A stretch of DNA of 64,000 nucleotides from an uncultured Pseudomonadota bacterium (GTDB lineage Bacteria > Myxococcota_A > Bradymonadia > Bradymonadales > Bradymonadaceae), in assembly GCA_913057905.1 (NCBI GenBank), contig CAJXPB010000006.1, forward strand, positions 1 to 64,000, read 5' to 3'. Below the pieces are notes generated by a model, which saw nothing but the letters and a program-made list of their open reading frames with translations, was not told the DNA's origin and ran no database searches. The position numbers were made by a program, and so were the translations under genes. The first letter of the stretch is position 1, and every line of letters begins with the position of its first letter. This document shows, piece by piece, positions 9,977 through 18,306 of the stretch.

Positions 9977-10107
9977 CGTTTTCTACAGGTTGTTGGCTTC
10001 TTTGTTTGGTTCACAAAAAACCTATCTGGAGAGCGGTGCCCGTGTTCAAACGCTGGCCGAGTTCCACAACTCTATGGACTCAACTAATACTTCGAGTGAG
10101 GTAACCC

Positions 10108-10737
10108 ATGCGACAGTGTGAATGCGCGATTCTCGGGATTGTTTTTCTGGTCTCAGCGAATCTCATCGCCTGTGATTCAGGGGAGATGCCCTCCGGGAAC
10201 GATGTCCGCGACGTGGAAGCGGCGGATACAACCGAGATGGACATGAACTCGGACGCCCGGGACTCGGACACGAGTCAAGACTCGGCAATGGATTTGGGTT
10301 CGGACGTCGAAGATGGCGGAGAAGAAATGCCGGAGTGTCCGACCGATGAGCTGCCTTCCGAAGCCACTGTGAACTACGACGGCACCACGGTGGACAAGCC
10401 GAATCTGTTTGAGAGCGAGATTCTCGAATGGCGAGAAGCCGGTGACGACGCGCTTCTCTATGAAGCTCCAAGTGACGGGACTTACGAAGTCACAATCTCC
10501 TCTTCAGCGGATATGGGTATAGCAGGACCGGGCGACACAACTGCCTACTACGCTCCGGATGAGTGCCCATCCGCGGGTGGCACTGAAACCCTCACCAACG
10601 CTGAATACATCGCGGCCCAGGGCTTAAATGCTAGCCTCGATCTCGAATCTGGGGACCAGGCACTGCTGATTGTGAGCTGTCCCTATTGGTGTCAATCACC
10701 TGAATCAGAATATACCCTTACTGTTGAAAAGCAGTAA
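10108..10737 (+). CDS. lipoprotein with acidic linker
   Basis: This 209-residue predicted lipoprotein has signal peptide MRQCECAILGIVFLVSANLIAC with lipobox LIAC (Cys 22). A 50-residue linker rich in Asp, Glu and Ser follows, then a folded domain with four or more Cys (ECPTDEL, DECPSAGG, VSCPYWC). The final part (SGDQALLIVSCPYW to YTLTVEKQ) resembles the end of a PPC-like beta domain. Function is unknown. The start has GAGGTAA a few bases upstream. It probably sits in the outer membrane facing out, as lipoproteins with such linkers commonly do in this group (inference). Confidence 0.8.
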   Translation: MRQCECAILGIVFLVSANLIACDSGEMPSGNDVRDVEAADTTEMDMNSDARDSDTSQDSAMDLGSDVEDGGEEMPECPTDELPSEATVNYDGTTVDKPNLFESEILEWREAGDDALLYEAPSDGTYEVTISSSADMGIAGPGDTTAYYAPDECPSAGGTETLTNAEYIAAQGLNASLDLESGDQALLIVSCPYWCQSPESEYTLTVEKQ

Positions 10738-10802
10738 GAACGGCGCGAGGGGACGCTCACAACTACGTCTAACATTTGAAGCTCCTCAATGAGTCGTATC
10801 AA

Positions 10803-11937
10803 TTAGGGGGTCGAATCTCCCGGAATGTCGTCGATGCGCTGCCATCCGACTTGGCCGGCGCGGAGGATTGCATCACGAACTCGGCGGGGAGAGCGTTCCA
10901 CAAAGATGGTGTCGAGAAAGTCGTAGCGGTCCTCGGGGATAGAGGTGTCGAACTCGTCCGCGAACTTCTCCATCAATTGAATACGGTCCTCACGGTCCGG
11001 CCTGCGCATGTTCACGACTTGGTCGAACCCGTAGGACTCCTCGGCCGCGAGTGACGCCGGCGAAGATGACAAACTCGGGCCCGCGCCCCTCCAGCAGCCG
11101 CTCCCATTGATCGTAGTCGGTGCGACGGACGGCTCCCGGCTCCATCACGATGGTCCGGTCGGCCACAGATGTGGCCACGTCGAGCGCCAGCGTTGTCATG
11201 CCGGCACCGGCGGGCGCTCGTAGAAGAATGTCGCGCGGCATACCGGCCGAGATGTACTCGCGTACGGTGCCGCGAAGCGACCGATGAGGGCCGTGGTATG
11301 TCACGTCGTCGGTGTCGACTCGCTCGGCGCCAAAGCCGTCTTCCAGCGAGTCGAACCGAAGGACGTTCGTCTCTTTCCAGAGGAATTCCGTGTCTCCGAG
11401 CTCGTCGAAATCCTCAAAGGCCTTCCAGCCCAGCCACCATGATTCCTGATGCCGCAATGTCTCCGCGGTGTATTCGAAAGGGTCAAAGTCGAGGTCCTCC
11501 CACCCGAAGACCGTCGCGCGCTTGAACGCCTCGGTGACCCAGGGCTCATCGAAACCCCTCGCCATTTCACTCAGTTCCGGAAGCCTCTCGTCGGGGACCT
11601 CGATGCCGTATTCGTCGGCCCACTCCTGCACCAGTTCCGCGTACGTTGACTTTTCCGGGCGGTTGAATCTGTGGAATTGTTCCACGAGGCCGTCGGGAAG
11701 ACTCACATTTGGCTCGTAGTGAGGTGCTGGTTTGCAGAACAGGACCAGGTCGGCGTCGGTGCATTGTTGCGCGAGCTCGACCGCGGGCCGCTCGTGCGCT
11801 TCCATAGCTTGTCATGGGCGACGAGCTCCGCGCCCGATGGAAAGGTCACGCGTCTCAGCTCATCGGCGTCGTCGTGGTAGACCGTCTCGACATCGACGAA
11901 CTCCGAGCCGAGCACATAGTCCGCCGCGATGGGACTG
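10803..11937 (-). pseudogene. AAA+ ATPase gene broken by two frameshifts
   Basis: Three minus-strand frames give one protein. The first, from about 11937 to 11805, ends FPSGAELVAHDKLWK. The second, 11805 to about 11065, has a P-loop (RAPAGAGMTTLALDVA) and a hydrophobic Walker-B-like strand (PEFVIFA). The third, about 11065 to 10803, has a lid-like helical end (RRPDREDRIQLMEKFADEF, SPRRVRDAILRAG). The text runs smoothly across both junctions, so a recent common gene is likely. Upstream of 11937 no further coding sequence is convincing, so the N-terminus may also be lost. If the shifts are sequencing errors this would be an intact ATPase. Confidence 0.65.
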
Positions 11938-12051
11938 GAACTCGAACTCGCGCGTAAATTCGTTGCTCTTACACCACTGTTCTGGACTTTCCGTTCGCAT
12001 CCTCGCTCTGGTGGAAACAGGAGATGAATGGCTTCCACCGGCGTATACCCG

Positions 12052-12078
12052 CGAGGTCGCGAGCGATCATTGAGATGG
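12052..12078. repeat. 27-bp repeat, copy 1
   Basis: The sequence CGAGGTCGCGAGCGATCATT plus seven more bases is identical at 14434-14460. In both places it lies about 90 bp upstream of the start codon of a signal-peptide gene. Confidence 0.8.
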
Positions 12079-12171
12079 GGTCGCGGTGATTCGTTTCATG
12101 CCCACTCCCGAATTTGTTAAACTCCGCGCATAGACGTTTGCTTCCCGTTTTTTCGACACTGGGATGGGCAG

Positions 12172-14199
12172 ATGAGTAGTCGCACACGATGGGTCGCGAT
12201 CGCTGCCGCTGCGTTTCTCTTTGGAGGCGGATGCTCAACGAAAGAGATACCAAGTGGTTCATTCCGAATAGACGTGTCGGTCGACGGTGGCGAGACTGCT
12301 TCGGACATCTCTGAAGACACCTCGCCGGACCCGGACATCCGGGAGGACATCGACCGTGGACCCGAAGAATGGACCCAGCTAAAGGGCCATTTCGGCGCGG
12401 AGATCGTCGCCAGCCTGGGCGACAAAGTCTTTGCTCGCGGTGAAAATGACTCCGTTTTCTACACCGAGGGGGACGGAGAATGGCATCCGGCGGTTGACCT
12501 GCCGATCATGTCGAAAGTCGCGGGCGGCCTCGATAGCGTGCGATACGCTGAGACCGACGAACACCGTTATCTTCTGGGTCACTTGGACGAGGATACGGAG
12601 GCCGATCTACTCGAGAGCCCCCAGGGGAAGGCGGCGTTTCAAGAGATCGAACTCCCAGACGTCAAAAGGATCGAATCACTCCATGCAACAAATGGGGAGC
12701 TCGTGTTGCTGAGCCGCGGAGGTTCCAATCTCAGCAAGGGCAAGCTTCATCGCCGGAACGAATCCGGCGGCTGGACGCACATCACTCCGGGCGAGGGGGA
12801 CGGGATTCTGGGCATGTTCGACATCACGGCAGCTGAGGGGTTTTTGGTGGCTCCCAAACCGACGCGGGATCCCTCGATATATGTCTCATCCGACGGGGGC
12901 CGGTCCTGGTCAAAATTCAGCCCTGATGTCGATTTTCCCACCAATTCCATCCATTGGGTGGCGCTGAACGGTCGACTCTATACCAAGGCGTCCACTGACA
13001 AACCTGCTCAGGGAGGGACCCCAACCGTCCTGCTACAGCTCGGACCAGAACGAGAGCTATCGAGGGTTCCGCTCGATGCGCAAACGGTCTCCAGCATCGC
13101 CCGCGGCGGTCTCTTCAACATCGACGGAACGCTCTACGGATTCACTCATCGCGGCAAGATCTTGAGATTTGACCTCCAAGACCACACGACCGAGGTCGTC
13201 ATGAACAGGCGGCTTCCGGACTGGGCCTACCCGGGTGGACTCTACACTGCCGGAGAACGCGTCTTCATGGGGGCGGTGCATAAAACACCTCGCGTCCACG
13301 CACTGTCGTGGAAACCCGGCCGCGACGGAGTGAACTTCATTCCCATCAGCGAGGCTTTTGCGTGGCGGCTCTACGCCCGAGAGGGTCAGCTCTGGTCCGA
13401 CTCCGGATCCATGCGGACGTGGCAGCCGTCCTCGAAGACGTGGGACTCCGACCCCGAGGGACAGATCATTGATGAAACTCGAGCCATGGTTCCCGCAGGC
13501 CCCGCGATGTTGCGGCGGAATCAACCCGACAGCGAACTCGACATCTGGCGACGCTCGGAGGGCTGGAAAGCGACCGGGGCGTTCCAGACGCCTGCATCCG
13601 ACAATGGGTCCGAGGCGACGAACACCCGGTACGGTGAATTGCTGACAGCCGATGTTTACGAAGACGGTTTCGTCCTCGGATTCGACCGCGTGACGGAGTT
13701 CTTCGGAGGTTCCGGGCCGGATGACGAAGAACCGGGTGAGCCGGCTGCGCTTGGAGCGGGCGTCTACACCTGGCAGCCGGAAGACAACGGAATTTCTCGA
13801 CTGACGTACAATGCCTCGCCGGACGGTGAGCGCCCCGGAATCCGCGCGTTGGCGACCCATCGAGGAGACATCTGGGTCGCCGTCTCCCCATTCTCGAATC
13901 CCGCGGGGCGAGACGCATCTAGGGTCTACCGAATCCGCGAAGGGCAATGGACGCACATGTCCGGCGATGATCTGAGCAATGTTCAGACCCTAAAGTCCCA
14001 TGGAGGAACCCTCTACGCTGCTTCGTCAGACGGGGAGCAAGACCCGACGTCATTTGCCACATGGTCGAGTCAGGAACAGCAGTTCGAACCGTTGACCCCT
14101 GTGTCCGACGGGGAGAATAGTTTTCGCAAACTGACCGAACAGGGACCGCTCCACGTCACGTCACAGGGAGCATTTTTGCACGACGGGGACTCCGGATAG
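12172..14199 (+). CDS. large lipoprotein with an Asp-box (beta-propeller-like)
   Basis: This 675-residue predicted lipoprotein has a signal peptide of about 20 residues with lipobox GGGC (Cys 21), an Asp-rich linker (DGGETASDISEDTSPDPDIR) and then a long beta-rich region. Near residue 239 the motif SSDGGRSWSKF is a BNR/Asp-box, a turn found in sialidase-type propellers (family knowledge). Several repeats of the kind GxLYGFTHRGKI and ERVFMGAVHK fit propeller blades. No catalytic residues of sialidases can be assigned, so a surface binding or sensor role is as likely as an enzyme. It appears to be a single gene. Confidence 0.75.
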   Translation: MSSRTRWVAIAAAAFLFGGGCSTKEIPSGSFRIDVSVDGGETASDISEDTSPDPDIREDIDRGPEEWTQLKGHFGAEIVASLGDKVFARGENDSVFYTEGDGEWHPAVDLPIMSKVAGGLDSVRYAETDEHRYLLGHLDEDTEADLLESPQGKAAFQEIELPDVKRIESLHATNGELVLLSRGGSNLSKGKLHRRNESGGWTHITPGEGDGILGMFDITAAEGFLVAPKPTRDPSIYVSSDGGRSWSKFSPDVDFPTNSIHWVALNGRLYTKASTDKPAQGGTPTVLLQLGPERELSRVPLDAQTVSSIARGGLFNIDGTLYGFTHRGKILRFDLQDHTTEVVMNRRLPDWAYPGGLYTAGERVFMGAVHKTPRVHALSWKPGRDGVNFIPISEAFAWRLYAREGQLWSDSGSMRTWQPSSKTWDSDPEGQIIDETRAMVPAGPAMLRRNQPDSELDIWRRSEGWKATGAFQTPASDNGSEATNTRYGELLTADVYEDGFVLGFDRVTEFFGGSGPDDEEPGEPAALGAGVYTWQPEDNGISRLTYNASPDGERPGIRALATHRGDIWVAVSPFSNPAGRDASRVYRIREGQWTHMSGDDLSNVQTLKSHGGTLYAASSDGEQDPTSFATWSSQEQQFEPLTPVSDGENSFRKLTEQGPLHVTSQGAFLHDGDSG

Positions 14200-14363
14200 T
14201 GGCGAAGGGTGGCCGACCCGGTTCCCGTGCCCGACTCCAATGTTAGTTCCGCCGCCGTCGACCGGGCGACGCTGAATGTGGGCCTCGCTGAGGGCGGCGT
14301 CTGGTCGATTGGCCTTCAGTAGATTGTACGATCACCACGCCGCATTTGAGGAGAGGGTACGGG
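14200..14363. other. intergenic mosaic, left part
   Basis: No gene seen. The interval runs from the lipoprotein stop to the start of the dispersed repeats. A short frame (VPDSNVSSAAVDRATLNVGL) may be a decayed protein end but has no start. Confidence 0.3.
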
Positions 14364-14433
14364 TTCGGATGAATCCATCGCGTAGCCTGCATGGATTTGG
14401 CTACCTGGGCCTCAAACAGCGTGCGGCGTTACA
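14364..14433. repeat. 70-bp dispersed repeat, copy 2
   Basis: About 64 of 70 bases match 34-103. Its end abuts the 27-bp repeat at 14434 directly, so this intergenic region is a junction of two repeats that occur apart elsewhere. Confidence 0.7.
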
Positions 14434-14460
14434 CGAGGTCGCGAGCGATCATTGAGATGG
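14434..14460. repeat. 27-bp repeat, copy 2
   Basis: Identical to 12052-12078. It is followed at 14491-14510 by a short inverted repeat (CCACCT / AGGTGG) in the presumed leader of the next gene. Confidence 0.8.
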
Positions 14461-14548
14461 TACGCCAATCAGATGGAACGGGGCGCGACGCCACCTGTCC
14501 CTGTAGGTGGAACAGTCGAGGCAGGGTCCGGTACAGAGGAGGTCGGTG

Positions 14549-14896
14549 ATGTTTCAAATCTTGGGCGTGACATCGAAGAGGTCGGGACTCGCTGCGCTCA
14601 TCCTGGTCCTGGCGTGGTGTCTCGGCTCGATTGTTCACTATGGCCCACCGTTAGACGGCTGGCTACAACTCCGCAGTCCCGTGCTGACCCCGCCGTTTGG
14701 TCAGAAGCACCCGATGAATGTGATGGGAACTCCCGGCGTGGACTCCTACGACCCCGATAATCCCCTACTGAGACCGGCGACAAAGTCCGACCCCTCGGGC
14801 TGCATTCAACTCCGTCCTGATGAAACCCACCAAGCACCAGAGATACCATTCTGTAGAAAGGAGCTGCCTGATCTGGGAAGTCGTGGTGTCCGATAA
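14549..14896 (+). CDS. signal-anchored hypothetical protein, paralogue A
   Basis: This 115-residue protein has one N-terminal hydrophobic helix (LAALILVLAWCLGSIVHY) after the opening MFQILGVTSKRSG, and a polar, Pro-rich outer part with two Cys (SGCIQLRPDE, IPFCRKELP). The start is the ATG at 14549, with AGAGGAGGTC just upstream. It is a paralogue of the gene at 15011: the opening, the helix and the pattern CI(Q/R)L, then P(F)C(R/D)(R)K, all match. I do not recognise the family. The protein ends soon after the second Cys and is shorter than its paralogue, so it may be truncated. Confidence 0.6.
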   Translation: MFQILGVTSKRSGLAALILVLAWCLGSIVHYGPPLDGWLQLRSPVLTPPFGQKHPMNVMGTPGVDSYDPDNPLLRPATKSDPSGCIQLRPDETHQAPEIPFCRKELPDLGSRGVR

Positions 14897-15010
14897 GTGG
14901 CAGGCGAGTGCGAATGCGTTTTTCCACCGGCTGCGGCGACGCGCAACCCGGCCGCTACTCGGAAGTCATAGCGGCAAAGACGGCCGCGATGGAACCGCGT
15001 TCCCCGACGC

Positions 15011-15562
15011 GTGTCCCTAAGATTGAAGTTTTCGAGGTCGACTGCGCAGCCACGGAGGTCCGCCGTCTTTCAGATCGTCGGAGTAAAAAGTGTCAGGTCG
15101 GGCCTGGTGGGCGTTGCAATTCTAATCGCATGGCTCTCGGCTCTGGGAACCTACGGGTACACGACAGCCCCTGATCATCCACCCGAGATTCCCGATCGTG
15201 TCCTGGAGTTCATGTACGAAAACGTCGCGAGTAGTCCTCAAACGGTGTTGCGCCCTAAATCTGATTTACCGCTAGACGAGGGATACGATGGGTCCGATTG
15301 CATCAGACTCTCGAGATACGGACCGGACGAACTACCACTGAGGATGCCGTGCGACCGGAAGAGAACTAAACCACTCGTACGAGAACTCGAACCGAGCTAT
15401 TGCCCACCCGGGCCAATTGAGTCGCCACTTCTAGCCTTGGCGGACTCCCCAGCGGAAAAGAAACGGCTAATGCGGCAGATGAATGAGGCGATGAATGTCA
15501 ATTCCCGATCTATTCGCTTGGAAGGAAGGGAATTCCCAGCGCGACCACGGGCAGTGGAATGA
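15011..15562 (+). CDS. signal-anchored hypothetical protein, paralogue B
   Basis: This 183-residue protein of the same family has VFQIVGVKSVRSG, then the helix VGVAILIAWLSALGTYGY, an outer region with CIRLSRY and MPCDRKR, and an extra C-terminal 60 residues with a third Cys. The GTG at 15011 is the only standard start giving the helix. The ribosome-like site ACGGAGGTC, which matches the site of paralogue A, lies instead just before a GTC codon at the place where A has its ATG. The true start may therefore have been lost by mutation, with the GTG a poor substitute. Its end overlaps a convergent small membrane frame. Confidence 0.5.
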   Translation: MSLRLKFSRSTAQPRRSAVFQIVGVKSVRSGLVGVAILIAWLSALGTYGYTTAPDHPPEIPDRVLEFMYENVASSPQTVLRPKSDLPLDEGYDGSDCIRLSRYGPDELPLRMPCDRKRTKPLVRELEPSYCPPGPIESPLLALADSPAEKKRLMRQMNEAMNVNSRSIRLEGREFPARPRAVE

Positions 15563-15713
15563 TGAAGCCGGTACGGCCCAAGGAAACCGCTCCACCCACT
15601 GAAGCGATGAAGTTCATCTCTAATCGCCAGACCCCAGCACTCACGAGCGAGATGAAGACGAGGCTAACCCACGCCATTTTTCGGACCACTGGATGTGAAT
15701 TTAGATCAGTCAT
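15510..15713 (-). CDS. possible small two-helix membrane protein
   Basis: A 67-residue frame has two clear hydrophobic segments (AWVSLVFISLVSAGVW and FIIPLPVVALGIPFL) separated by a short loop. It overlaps the last 50 bases of the convergent gene before it. The hydrophobic pattern is more natural than expected for an antisense shadow, but there is no strong ribosome site. Nothing about its function can be said. Confidence 0.35.
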   Translation of the reverse strand: MTDLNSHPVVRKMAWVSLVFISLVSAGVWRLEMNFIASVGGAVSLGRTGFIIPLPVVALGIPFLPSE

Positions 15714-15753
15714 AAGCGGCGAATTTTCGGGCAAGTGCCCGGCGAGGGATCAA

Positions 15754-16866
15754 ATGCGTACCCGTTTTATCACGGTCGTCGGCATTCTACTGGTGCTAGC
15801 AGTCCTAAACGGTTGCTCGGAGAAGCCGGAAATTCGCGACAAAGCGACGTGGCTCTGCAAGTTTACAGGGCTCGAGACCCTAAAGACGAAAGGCCTTCCG
15901 GAAGATGAAGACCCGAAGGACTACATACGCTCGGAAGATCTCGCCCACAGAAAAGTGAAGAAGGAGAACTCGAACGACCGCCCTGAATTCGGTGAACGAT
16001 TTCCCGTCTGGTTTGAACCAGTAGCGGGTGCGGTTAGAAAGGCGCGTGCTGAACACACGGACTGTAAAATCACCGACATTAAAGTGGACGGGGAATCTGC
16101 TTCCGCAACCGTACATTCAGGCGTGCCGCAGCCCGTTAGTGATATCGACATTGTCAGCGAACTCAAGGATCTAGATTCAGATCGGAAACGGCTGGCGAGG
16201 CCTCGGAAGTTCTACGCGAATGCGGACTCGAAGAAATTCAATGAATACCGAGTCGATTTTGAGAAGGGTGACAACGGCTGGCGGGCAAATCTGCATCTAA
16301 AAAAGAAAGACCTCGTTGAGGAACGCGACAAAATAGAGGAAAAACTAGAATACGTGAGGTCGAAACTTGCGGAACTCCGGGAGCGCCAAGCGAAAGCAAA
16401 GGAGGCGCGCAAGAATCTAGGAAAGTTTGAAATTCTTGAGTCTGACTTCAGACTAAGTCGCCCACCTTTTACCGGTTCACTGAAGCCGGTAATCATGCTG
16501 AAAATAAGGAACGAAACCGGACATGCGATATCTCACGCATTCTTCCATGGGGTCATTAAAAGCCCGAGCAGCGAGGTGCCCTGGATCGAGGAATCGTTCA
16601 AATACAAGCCACCGGGCGGCGTAGAACCGAGTGAGACAGTTCGCTGGAGTCTGGCCCACAACATGTTCAACAATTGGAACGCGACAGCGGTACCGGATCA
16701 TGCCGAATTCAGGGTCTCCGTCACTCGGTTGGAGGGAGCCGGAGGAAGGACCCTATACCGACTGCCTTCTCAAGAACTTTCAAAACGACGGGCCAGATTA
16801 GAACGAATAGCCGATAGCTTGGAGAAAAAGCTAGATTCCTACGCGGAGAAAATAAACAAATTGTAG
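15754..16866 (+). CDS. lipoprotein with a coiled coil
   Basis: This 370-residue predicted lipoprotein has signal MRTRFITVVGILLVLAVLNGC (Cys 21, lipobox LNGC). The first half has a mixed alpha/beta region (CKITDIKVDGESASATVHSG, a typical small-domain strand pair). A strongly charged coiled coil follows at about residues 185-230 (VEERDKIEEKLEYVRSKLAE), then a beta domain (LKPVIMLKIRNETGHAISHA) that looks like an Ig-type or FxLYD-like fold, and a final coiled helix. The start at 15754 is chosen because GCGAGG precedes it and the signal begins there; an open frame continues further upstream without a signal. Function is unknown. Confidence 0.75.
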   Translation: MRTRFITVVGILLVLAVLNGCSEKPEIRDKATWLCKFTGLETLKTKGLPEDEDPKDYIRSEDLAHRKVKKENSNDRPEFGERFPVWFEPVAGAVRKARAEHTDCKITDIKVDGESASATVHSGVPQPVSDIDIVSELKDLDSDRKRLARPRKFYANADSKKFNEYRVDFEKGDNGWRANLHLKKKDLVEERDKIEEKLEYVRSKLAELRERQAKAKEARKNLGKFEILESDFRLSRPPFTGSLKPVIMLKIRNETGHAISHAFFHGVIKSPSSEVPWIEESFKYKPPGGVEPSETVRWSLAHNMFNNWNATAVPDHAEFRVSVTRLEGAGGRTLYRLPSQELSKRRARLERIADSLEKKLDSYAEKINKL

Positions 16867-17028
16867 GAGTTCACACTCGGCATGCAAGCTCAGGCGGAGA
16901 TGTGATCAATCATGAGGGGTGCCAGGCACTCGAACCGCAAGGGTAATTCACCTCTATCGAGACTACCTCGACCCTGAATGAGCCGACGGTCTACCACTGG
17001 CACTCACTAACGAATTACCTCCAAATCC

Positions 17029-18306
17029 ATGTCTATCGCCTCCTTCAAATTCACAGCCGCGGACCCCGACCTCACCGCCTCCGCCTCTCGCGACCCGCTG
17101 GGGCTGGAGATTATCTGGACCCAGTTCGGCCAGCGGGTCATCCCGCACTTCTCTACCATCAGCACCGGGGCCACCAACTTCGGGGTGTCGCTGACGCTGA
17201 CGTGGCTGGTCGACACCTACCTGCAGGGGCAGGGCGAGTTCGTCTTTACGGATGGTGAGCGCTGGCGAGCGGCGCGGGATGGGCTGCTGGTGGCGGCGGA
17301 GACGCTGCACATCCTGTCTTCGGTAACGGTGTTGGACGATTACTCGCTTCTGCTCGGCAGCTACAAGGGCAAGGGCAGGCTCTCGAATGAACCGGACCCG
17401 ATGGTCGGGCCGTTCGAATCCGATGCACTTCTCACTCGCCAACTCAGCCTGGGCGTCAACGGCCGCTACCGCCAACCGCTGACGTCCATGGGGTTGTTGA
17501 ACGACCGCGGGTGGGTCGATTCGCCAGACGAAATCGGCAGCATCGTGGCGGAGTGCTCGCAGCTCGAGGGGCTGCGGGACAGCGTCTTCTCGTTCTTCGA
17601 TGCCATGCGTGAGGCCAACGACCACCGCGTGGCGCTGTCTGAATTTGGCGGCGTAGAGCAGATGGCCGCTGTACGGGGTCAGCAGGCCAGGAGGAGCTTC
17701 GCGCCCGTGCTTTTAGACAACGCCGGTATCTCGCCGGAGTCCGATGAACTCATCGCCCACGTCTATCGCAACCTCGAACTTCCGTACCGTGGCGCCGAGC
17801 ACGCTCGCGACATCTTCTACGGCCTGGCCGAATCGGACGACCTGGACGAAGACCAATTGAGACGGGTGCAGGACGTCTGCCGCGTGGAGGAGATTCTTCT
17901 GCGATTTCAGGCGCTGTTCGACCAACTCTGGACCGGCGGCATCGACCAATTGGCGAGCCGACGGGTGATCGAGCAATTGCAGGAGCGAAGCGGGGCGCTC
18001 CAGGCGTTGATGCATCGACCGGGGCTGTCGAACATCGCTCGGCAGCGGTTGAGAGGGCTCATTCGGGTGTTGGAGGCCTCGAGTGCGGAGGACGTGGTTC
18101 GTAGGCTGGTCCGCGAATACCACCGGGATTCGATTGCGGACTACCGCGGTAACGCCGAGTGGGTGACGTTTGAGGGCGACCGGGTCGTCATCCTCAACAA
18201 CGGCCACTCGCCGCCGGAGGACCCGCTCGAACACCTGGACTGGAGCCGCACCTACTACGTGCCGGCGCTCGGCACGTTCAAGACGGAAATCCAGGAGGTC
18301 GTGTGA
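17029..18306 (+). CDS. unknown protein, first gene of the PLD/helicase operon
   Basis: This 425-residue soluble protein is not recognised. Its N-terminus (SRDPLGLEIIWTQFGQRVIP) is followed by a mixed region, then a long helical second half (DLDEDQLRRVQDVCRVEEIL, VIEQLQERSGALQALMHRPG) and a C-terminal beta piece (WVTFEGDRVVILNNG). There is no signal peptide, membrane segment or obvious nuclease motif. It overlaps the next gene by four bases (GTGA), so the two are translated together. No good ribosome site precedes the ATG. As the first gene of an operon with a PLD nuclease-like protein and a helicase it could be the target sensor or a structural partner, which is inference from position only. 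Confidence 0.75.
   Translation: MSIASFKFTAADPDLTASASRDPLGLEIIWTQFGQRVIPHFSTISTGATNFGVSLTLTWLVDTYLQGQGEFVFTDGERWRAARDGLLVAAETLHILSSVTVLDDYSLLLGSYKGKGRLSNEPDPMVGPFESDALLTRQLSLGVNGRYRQPLTSMGLLNDRGWVDSPDEIGSIVAECSQLEGLRDSVFSFFDAMREANDHRVALSEFGGVEQMAAVRGQQARRSFAPVLLDNAGISPESDELIAHVYRNLELPYRGAEHARDIFYGLAESDDLDEDQLRRVQDVCRVEEILLRFQALFDQLWTGGIDQLASRRVIEQLQERSGALQALMHRPGLSNIARQRLRGLIRVLEASSAEDVVRRLVREYHRDSIADYRGNAEWVTFEGDRVVILNNGHSPPEDPLEHLDWSRTYYVPALGTFKTEIQEVV

Noticed and set aside
13057-13956. Minus-strand frame of 299 codons opposite the 12172 lipoprotein
   Set aside because: No ribosome site or domain; the sense frame has a signal peptide and an Asp-box.
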